Under the pieces are notes generated by a model. The model did not search any database, was not told the DNA's origin, and saw nothing but the letters and a program-made list of their open reading frames with translations. Position numbers and translations under genes: made by a program. From 20CM-2-65-7 sp963830455 (GTDB lineage Bacteria; Gemmatimonadota; Gemmatimonadetes; Gemmatimonadales; GWC2-71-9), in assembly GCA_963830455.1 (NCBI GenBank), contig CAWHMT010000001.1, positions 186,001-250,000 on the forward strand: a DNA stretch of 64,000 bases, given 5' to 3'. Shown one piece after another: positions 58,839 to 64,000 of this stretch (its first letter is position 1; each line of letters starts with the position of its first letter).

Positions 58839-60371
58839 ATGCATCGGGTCGCGATACTCCTCGCTCTGATCCTCGCGTCGGTCGTCGTCGCGCGCTGCCG
58901 CGGCCCGCACGAATCGGATGGAGAACGACTGGCCCATACCTATTGCGCCGCGTGTCATGCGTTCCCGGACCCGAGCCTGCTCGACAAAAAGACGTGGCGG
59001 ACCGGCGTCTTGCCGCAGATGGTTCAACGCCTCAGCGGCGCCCCGCAGCTCTCGGTCGCGCAGCCGGAGACGCGCAGCCCGTACATGACCGTTCTCACCA
59101 GACCCGTGCCGGAACGGGATCGGGACCGCATCGTCGCGTTCTATCTCGAGCACGCGCCGGACTCGCTGCCGCCGCAGACGCTGCCGGCCGAGCCGCGACT
59201 CGATCCCGAGGGGTTCAGACCTGGAGCGTTCGTACCCCGACTCGCGAGCAGTGCGATCATCACCTTGCTGTACGCCGATACAGCCGGGCGGCGCGTCTAT
59301 GTCGGAGAAGCGGCGACGAACCTGTTGCGCGTGTTTGGGTGGGACCGGCGCCTGATCACGACGCTGCAGCTTCCCAGTCCGCCGACCGGGGTGATCGTCC
59401 AGGGAAGCACGCGTACTGGTGCTGGAAACGGGCATGCTGGAGCCCAATGATGAGCCCCGCGGCAGCCTGGCGCAGTACGACGTGGCGCCTGACGGATCGC
59501 TGCACTTCGACCGCACGATCATCGATTCGCTGTTTCGTCCAGTGTTTGTGCGCGAGTTCGACGCCGATGGGGACGGGCGCAACGACTTTCTGATCGCCGA
59601 ATTCGGGGACAACCGCGGCCGGCTGGCGCTGTACCGGTCCACCGGCAGCGGGGGGGGTACGAGCGGCGCGTCCTGGACGCGACGCCGGGCGCGATTCGAT
59701 TCGAGCTGCACGACCTGACCGGCGACGGCCGGCCGGACATCGTCGCGCTGTTCGGACAAGGCGACGAGCGCATCGTGCTGTACCCGGCCGACGGTACCGG
59801 ACGCTTCGCCGAGCGCCGCGTGCTCGCGCGCTTTCCTCCAGTGTACGGGTCGATGTATTTCACGATGCGGGATTTCAACGGCGACGGGGCGCTCGACATC
59901 CTGTACGTCAACGGCGACAACTACGACATGTCGCGCGTGCGCAAGCCGTTCCACGGCGTCCGGATCTTGGAGAACGACGGGGGGGGCGCCAACAATTTCA
60001 CCGAGCGTTTCTTTTTCCCCGTGTACGGGGCCGCGCAGGCCGCCGTGGCTGATTTCGATCGGGACGGGCGCCTCGACCTCGTCGTCACCAGCAACTTCGC
60101 TGATCCCGCGTTCCATCCCGAACGCGGCATCATGTTCCTGCAGAATACGGGCGCCTACACGTTTCAGCCGTACGCGTTCAGTGTTTCGGCCGGGAGTCAA
60201 TGGAATCTGACGACCACGGCCGATTTCAACGGCGACGGACGCTTGGATGTGTTGATCGCCGCGATGCGCCTGGAAAACATCGCCCGGCTGCAGCACGGGC
60301 GCGGACCACCCGGGACACAGAGCGACGCGCTGTTGCTGTTCGAAAACAGGATGCCCCAGCCGCAACGCTAA
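58839..60371 (+). pseudogene. Cytochrome c-like FG-GAP propeller protein with two frameshifts
   Basis: The N-terminal frame has a signal sequence (HRVAILLALILASVVVARC), then the haem motif TYCAACHAFPDP (CxxCH), and a propeller start with FVPRLASSAIITLLYADTAGRRV. An extra A at 59415 moves the frame; text resumes as LVLETGMLEPNDEPRGSLAQYDV and DADGDGRNDFLIAEFGDN. A G run of eight at 59650-59657 lacks one G and shifts it back: YERRVLDATPGAIRFELHDL, DFNGDGALDILYVNGDN, DFDRDGRLDLVV, DFNGDGRLDVLIAAM. The repaired product is about 510 residues, a haem c domain in front of a calcium-type beta-propeller. It is divergent from the long CRTAC1 gene and transcribed toward a second one. Confidence 0.85.
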
Positions 60372-60403
60372 CGCGCCCCGTGTCAGCGCGATATTCTTAA
60401 CGG

Positions 60404-62140
60404 ATGCGTCGTCTCGCCGTTACTCTCGTCTTCCTCGCCGCTGTCGTTGCGGTCGTCATTCTCAACGGGCGCGCGGCAGGCAGCGCCGTCCCCGCAGCTG
60501 CCGCGTCGATTCGACTGACGGAGGTCTCGAGCGCAAGCAGCATCGACTTCGTCCACCAATCCCCGACCCTGGACCCTAAACTCGAAAACGTCGCCCCCCA
60601 CATCGCCGCGCTCGGCGCATGCGTCTCCGTCGCCGACGTCAACAACGACAACTGGCCTGACTTGTACTTCACCAGCTCGCGCTTCGTCGCGACCAACGCG
60701 CTCTATCTCAACCAGCAGGACGGGACATTCCGCGATGTCGCAGGGCAGGCGGGCGTCGCGGCGCTCAATCGCGCGGGCGAAGGCGTGTCGATGGGCGCCG
60801 TGTGGGGCGATTTCGATAACGACGGCTTCGAGGATCTGTTCGTCTCCAAGTGGGGCTACCAGCAGCTGCTGCGGAACCTCGGCAACGGCACCTTCGCGGA
60901 CGTGACGGCCGAGGCAGGGCTGCGTCGCTGGATGAACTCGAACGGCGCGGTGTGGCTCGACTTCGACCGAGACGGGCTGCTCGATCTGTACGTGACCGGC
61001 TATTTCCGCTCCGACATCGATTTCTGGAACCTGCGCAGCACGCGCATCATGCAGCACAGCTGGGAGTTCGCGACCAACGGCGGCAAGAATCTGCTCTTCA
61101 AGAACGTCGGCAACGGCCGCTTTCAGGACGTCACCGATTCGCTCGGCGTGGGCAGCACGCGCTGGACGCTTGCGGCCGCCTCGGCCGATTTCGATGACGA
61201 CGGCTGGCCCGATCTCTATCTCGCCAACGACTATGGCCCCGAGGAGCTGTACCTGAACCGCGACGGTAAGCGCTTCGAGCTCGCGCGCGCCGGCCTGCAG
61301 GACGATTCCAAGAGCGGCATGGCGGTCACGATCGGAGACGTCTACAACCGCGGGCGCCACGACGTCTTCGTCACCAACATCTCCGAGAAGGGCTTCCTGT
61401 TTCAGGGCAACAACCTGCGCGTGAATTTCCTGAAGGAGCTGGACCGCTTCGACGAAATCGCCTCCGGCGTAGTGGCCGACGCGGGCTGGGCCTGGGGCGC
61501 GCAGTTCGGCGACCTGAACAACGACGGCTTGCTCGATCTCGTCGTTGCCAACGGCTTCATCTCGGCCGATTCGACGCGCAGCTACTGGTATGCGATGTCC
61601 AAGATCGCGGGGGCGCAGGGCAACATCTTCGAAGACGCCCGCAACTGGCCGGCGATCGGCAAGGCCTCGCTGTCGGGCTACGAGCGCTCGCGCGTCTTGA
61701 TGAACCGTGGCGCCGACGGTTTCGTGGACGTGGCCGAAGAATCGGGAGTGACCGACCGGCTGGACGGCCGCGCGGTCGCGATGGCGGACTTGTTCAATCG
61801 GGGCGCGCTCGACGTCATCATCGCCAACGAGAACACGCGCGCGCTGATCTACCGCAACGCCGATTCCGCACGCGGGCATTGGATCGAGCTCAAGCTTGTC
61901 GGCTCGCGCTCGAACCGCAGCGCGATCGGCGCGGAGGTCACCGTCGAGTTCGGCAACGTCCGGCAGCGGCAGGTGGTCGACGGCGGCAGCGGATTCTGCA
62001 GCCAGAACGACCGCCGCTTGCATTTCGGTCTGGGGACGGCGCGGCCGGGACGCGTGCTCATTCGCTGGCCGTCAGGGCAAGAGCAAGTCGTGGAAGGTCT
62101 GAAGGCTGACGAGCTGCACGTCATCGCGGAACCCAAGTGA
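60404..62140 (+). CDS. CRTAC1-family protein (FG-GAP/UnbV)
   Basis: The 578-residue product has a hydrophobic N-terminus (RRLAVTLVFLAAVVAVVILN), then propeller motifs with Asp-rich loops (DVNNDNWPDLYF, DFDNDGFEDLF, DFDRDGLLDLYV, DFDDDGWPDLYL, DLNNDGLLDLVV) and the C-terminal ASPIC/UnbV domain (RNADSARGHWIELKLVGSRSNRSAIGAEVTV, GGSGFCSQNDRRLHFGLG, VLIRWPSGQEQVVEGL). It probably lies outside the cytoplasmic membrane and binds calcium. Only 32 bases follow the cytochrome-propeller gene, and it overlaps the UnbU-like gene by four. Confidence 0.93.
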   Translation: MRRLAVTLVFLAAVVAVVILNGRAAGSAVPAAAASIRLTEVSSASSIDFVHQSPTLDPKLENVAPHIAALGACVSVADVNNDNWPDLYFTSSRFVATNALYLNQQDGTFRDVAGQAGVAALNRAGEGVSMGAVWGDFDNDGFEDLFVSKWGYQQLLRNLGNGTFADVTAEAGLRRWMNSNGAVWLDFDRDGLLDLYVTGYFRSDIDFWNLRSTRIMQHSWEFATNGGKNLLFKNVGNGRFQDVTDSLGVGSTRWTLAAASADFDDDGWPDLYLANDYGPEELYLNRDGKRFELARAGLQDDSKSGMAVTIGDVYNRGRHDVFVTNISEKGFLFQGNNLRVNFLKELDRFDEIASGVVADAGWAWGAQFGDLNNDGLLDLVVANGFISADSTRSYWYAMSKIAGAQGNIFEDARNWPAIGKASLSGYERSRVLMNRGADGFVDVAEESGVTDRLDGRAVAMADLFNRGALDVIIANENTRALIYRNADSARGHWIELKLVGSRSNRSAIGAEVTVEFGNVRQRQVVDGGSGFCSQNDRRLHFGLGTARPGRVLIRWPSGQEQVVEGLKADELHVIAEPK

Positions 62141-62982
62141 CCTCGGCACCCGCACAAGCGTCCACACCAAGCTTGGTGGCTTCGGCTATCGATCCCCGAT
62201 ACCTGATCGTCTTTCTCATCACGCTGGTGCTGGTGCTGGGGGAGGCGCGCTACGGGATCCTCGGCGGATACGATCGCCTGGCGACGACGCTGGGCATCTG
62301 CCTCATCACCGAGGTCGTGCTCTCCTGGTGGCTCCGGGGTCGCGTGGCCAATCTGGCGAGCGCCTACATCACCGGGATCAGCCTCGCGCTGCTGACCAAG
62401 CCGCAGGCCAACATTCTCTGGCCGTTTGCCCTGGGCGCGTTTCTCGCGATCGCCTCGAAGTACGTGCTGACCTATCGCGGCCGGCACCTGTGGAATCCGA
62501 GCAACTTCGCGATCGCGCTGTTCCTGCTGGTCGCCGCCGACAGCGTCGCCGTGCTCAGCCATCAATGGGGCAACGATCTCCGGATCAATCTCGTGATCTG
62601 GGGGTTCGGTCTCGTGATCGCGTGGCGCGCGAAGGTGCTGCATGTGACGCTCGCGTACGTGGCCTGCTTCATCGTGTTCGCGCTCATTCGCAACGTGATC
62701 GTGGGTGGCCCGCTGCTGGCTGAGCTGGCTCCGATCACCGGGCCGATGTACCAGCTGTTCGTTTTCTTCATGGTGACTGATCCGCGCACCACGGTGAGCA
62801 CGCGCAAGGGGCGGATCATCGTCGTCGCCAGCGTCGCGCTGCTCGAGGCGCTGATTCGGCTCGCGGGTGATTTCCAGGTGCCGCTGCTCCGACCCTTCTA
62901 CGTGTCCCCGCCACTGCTCGCGCTCGCCGTCGTGGGTCCGATCGCGATGTGGTGGGATCTCCGGAGGACGGCCAGAGCGTGA
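62137..62982 (+). CDS. RnfD/UnbU-like integral membrane protein
   Basis: The 281-residue product has about eight to nine membrane helices (RYLIVFLITLVLVLGE, GICLITEVVLSWWL, ILWPFALGAFLAIASKYVL) and the RnfD/NqrB-like conserved stretch YRGRHLWNPSNFAIALFLL, where RnfD and NqrB attach FMN at a Thr; that Thr is not obvious here. Homologues named UnbU sit beside UnbV/CRTAC1 genes in enediyne clusters and elsewhere. GTG start overlaps the CRTAC1 stop (GTGA), so the two are translationally coupled. An electron-transfer role is inferred. Confidence 0.85.
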   Translation: MTSAPAQASTPSLVASAIDPRYLIVFLITLVLVLGEARYGILGGYDRLATTLGICLITEVVLSWWLRGRVANLASAYITGISLALLTKPQANILWPFALGAFLAIASKYVLTYRGRHLWNPSNFAIALFLLVAADSVAVLSHQWGNDLRINLVIWGFGLVIAWRAKVLHVTLAYVACFIVFALIRNVIVGGPLLAELAPITGPMYQLFVFFMVTDPRTTVSTRKGRIIVVASVALLEALIRLAGDFQVPLLRPFYVSPPLLALAVVGPIAMWWDLRRTARA

Positions 62983-63380
62983 AGCCGATCGTGTCGAAGA
63001 TCCTGCGCGCCTTGGGGGTTCTTTTCACGCTCTTCCTGGTTTGGACGGGATTGGTGGGCGGGGTCCAGCAGTATCCCGGCGTTCAGAGCACTGGGCAATG
63101 GTTCCAGACCGCCTTCCAGCTCTTGCTGGGCATTTTCAGTGTGCTGTCGCTGATTGTCACCTTCCGCTTCCTGCACTGGAGACGGGTCGTGTACCCGGGT
63201 CTGGTGTTGAGCGCGGGGCTGTCGGGCGGGTTTGCGACGGTCGTCTGGGGAGAACAGGGCCTGGCCATTGGGCTCATTTCGGGCGTGCTGAGTCTCTTCA
63301 TCGGCCTGGTTGACGTCTGGTTACTGCGGGGTGGGGCGCGGCATGGTCCGCCGGCAAGTGTGGGATCGACAGATTCGTAA
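62979..63380 (+). CDS. Small four-helix membrane protein
   Basis: The 133-residue product (GTG at 62979, GGAGG upstream) has four hydrophobic segments (ALGVLFTLFLVWTGLVGG, AFQLLLGIFSVLSLIVTF, VVYPGLVLSAGLSGGFATVVW, LAIGLISGVLSLFIGLVDVWLL). It overlaps the UnbU-like stop by four bases. No family is recognised and no metal-binding motif is seen apart from FRFLHWRR. It may be a partner subunit of the UnbU-like protein. Confidence 0.72.
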   Translation: MKPIVSKILRALGVLFTLFLVWTGLVGGVQQYPGVQSTGQWFQTAFQLLLGIFSVLSLIVTFRFLHWRRVVYPGLVLSAGLSGGFATVVWGEQGLAIGLISGVLSLFIGLVDVWLLRGGARHGPPASVGSTDS

Positions 63381-63996
63381 GCTCGGTTGGGGCGTCATGA
63401 CCGTACTCGCGCTGTTCATCGCGCTGTACGCCATCGCGCTGCTGTTCGTGCCCGCCATGCGCCCGCCGTTCCTGCGCGACCGCTTCATTTCTGTGCCTCT
63501 CGCTGCGTTCCTGCATCTCGGCGGCTCGGCGATCGCGCTCGCCGTCGGTCCGTTTCAGCTGAACAGGTGGGTGCGAAGCCGATTCATCAAAGTCCACCGC
63601 TGGATGGGGCGATCATACCTCGTCGGTGTCCTGCTCGGCGGGTTGGCCGCGTTCGCGCTTGCGACGATGGCCCAGACGGGATTACCGGCGCGGGTAGGGT
63701 TTGGTTTGCTCGCCGTGCTGTGGTTGACCTCCACCGCAATAGCGTATCGGCACATCCGTGCGCGCAATCAACCGGCGCATCGCCGATGGATGATCCGCAG
63801 CTACGCGTTGACGTTTGCCGCGGTGACCCTGCGCATCTATCTGCCGTTGAGCCAGGTGTACGGGATCCCGTTCGATCCCGCGTATCAGACGATTGCTTGG
63901 ATGTGCTGGGTGCCCAACCTGGTCGTGGCGGAATGGATCATCCTGCGTCAGCCCGCACCCTCACCAATCGACGAGTCGGTTCATGCGCCCGTTTAG
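63343..63996 (+). CDS. DUF2306-like membrane protein
   Basis: The 217-residue product has six to seven membrane helices and conserved histidines in FLHLGGSAIALAVGPFQL, KVHRWMGRSYLVGVLLGG and QPAHRRWMIRSYALTFAAVTLRIYL, the pattern of DUF2306 proteins, where the histidines may coordinate haem. ATG 63343 lies within the end of the preceding gene (38-base overlap). It closes the set of genes that starts with the cytochrome-propeller gene. The window ends shortly after. Confidence 0.83.
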   Translation: MVRRQVWDRQIRKLGWGVMTVLALFIALYAIALLFVPAMRPPFLRDRFISVPLAAFLHLGGSAIALAVGPFQLNRWVRSRFIKVHRWMGRSYLVGVLLGGLAAFALATMAQTGLPARVGFGLLAVLWLTSTAIAYRHIRARNQPAHRRWMIRSYALTFAAVTLRIYLPLSQVYGIPFDPAYQTIAWMCWVPNLVVAEWIILRQPAPSPIDESVHAPV

Positions 63997-64000
63997 CGCA

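Noticed and set aside
62177..62200. GGCTTCGGCTATCG near the UnbU-like start, resembling the heptamer repeat
   Set aside because: Only one partial unit is present, without a complementary arm; chance similarity is likely.
1..64000. CRISPR arrays, insertion sequences, prophage genes, rRNA and tRNA genes
   Set aside because: No regular spaced repeats, transposase, integrase, capsid or cloverleaf sequence was found on reading the gaps between genes; no gap reaches 300 bases.

Overview
The window reads as GC-rich chromosome of a diderm bacterium, most likely Gemmatimonadota or a relative in the FCB superphylum. The grounds are a SusC/SusD pair, a PorX-type regulator (response regulator joined to a PglZ domain), lipoproteins, a heptosyltransferase-like gene, CRTAC1/UnbV propeller proteins, and densely packed operons with many 4-base ATGA overlaps. 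The taxon is inferred; there is no rRNA, tRNA, CRISPR array or insertion sequence to anchor it.

Layout. From 1 to 5 kb is a minus-strand housekeeping block: tgt (cut by the window edge), queA, ruvB, a small zinc-ribbon gene, ruvA, ruvC and yebC. From 5 to 18 kb come a lipoprotein, a stand-alone DnaB-type ATPase, a GT9 heptosyltransferase, porX, an MsbA-like exporter and seven more glycosyltransferases, which form an envelope glycolipid cluster. From 18 to 26 kb are a patatin fused to a ferredoxin domain, an orphan DppC-type permease, a class V aminotransferase, a DUF457-like membrane protein, a DinB-like protein, tyrS and a class A PBP. From 26 to 33.6 kb an arginine block (argR, argG, argH) encloses a DUF1080 lipoprotein and a Gfo/Idh oxidoreductase; a probable ARG box touches the argG start. 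From 33.6 to 38.6 kb a minus-strand operon encodes an NtrY-like kinase, an NtrC-like regulator, an Omp85-like barrel and a DUF4390-like protein.

From 38.6 to 64 kb the content is mostly accessory. GH16, GH20, a sugar isomerase/epimerase-like protein, an alpha/beta hydrolase, a GMC oxidoreductase and its small subunit suggest glycan cleavage followed by C3-oxidation (3-keto-glycoside) chemistry. A ChbG-like deacetylase, SusC and SusD follow a small LuxR-type regulator gene. SusCD faces a set of FG-GAP/CRTAC1 proteins, one carrying a haem c motif, together with an RnfD/UnbU-like membrane protein and two further membrane proteins. This last set is the best candidate for an incompletely described system: a surface or periplasmic apparatus joining TonB-dependent uptake to redox-linked propeller proteins.

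Five genes in the accessory part (amidohydrolase, Gfo/Idh, GH20, one CRTAC1, the cytochrome-propeller) carry single-base frameshifts, and the ChbG-like gene has its signal peptide in another frame. No equivalent break was seen in the core genes. Three families of short dispersed inverted repeats lie between genes and in places run into coding sequence.
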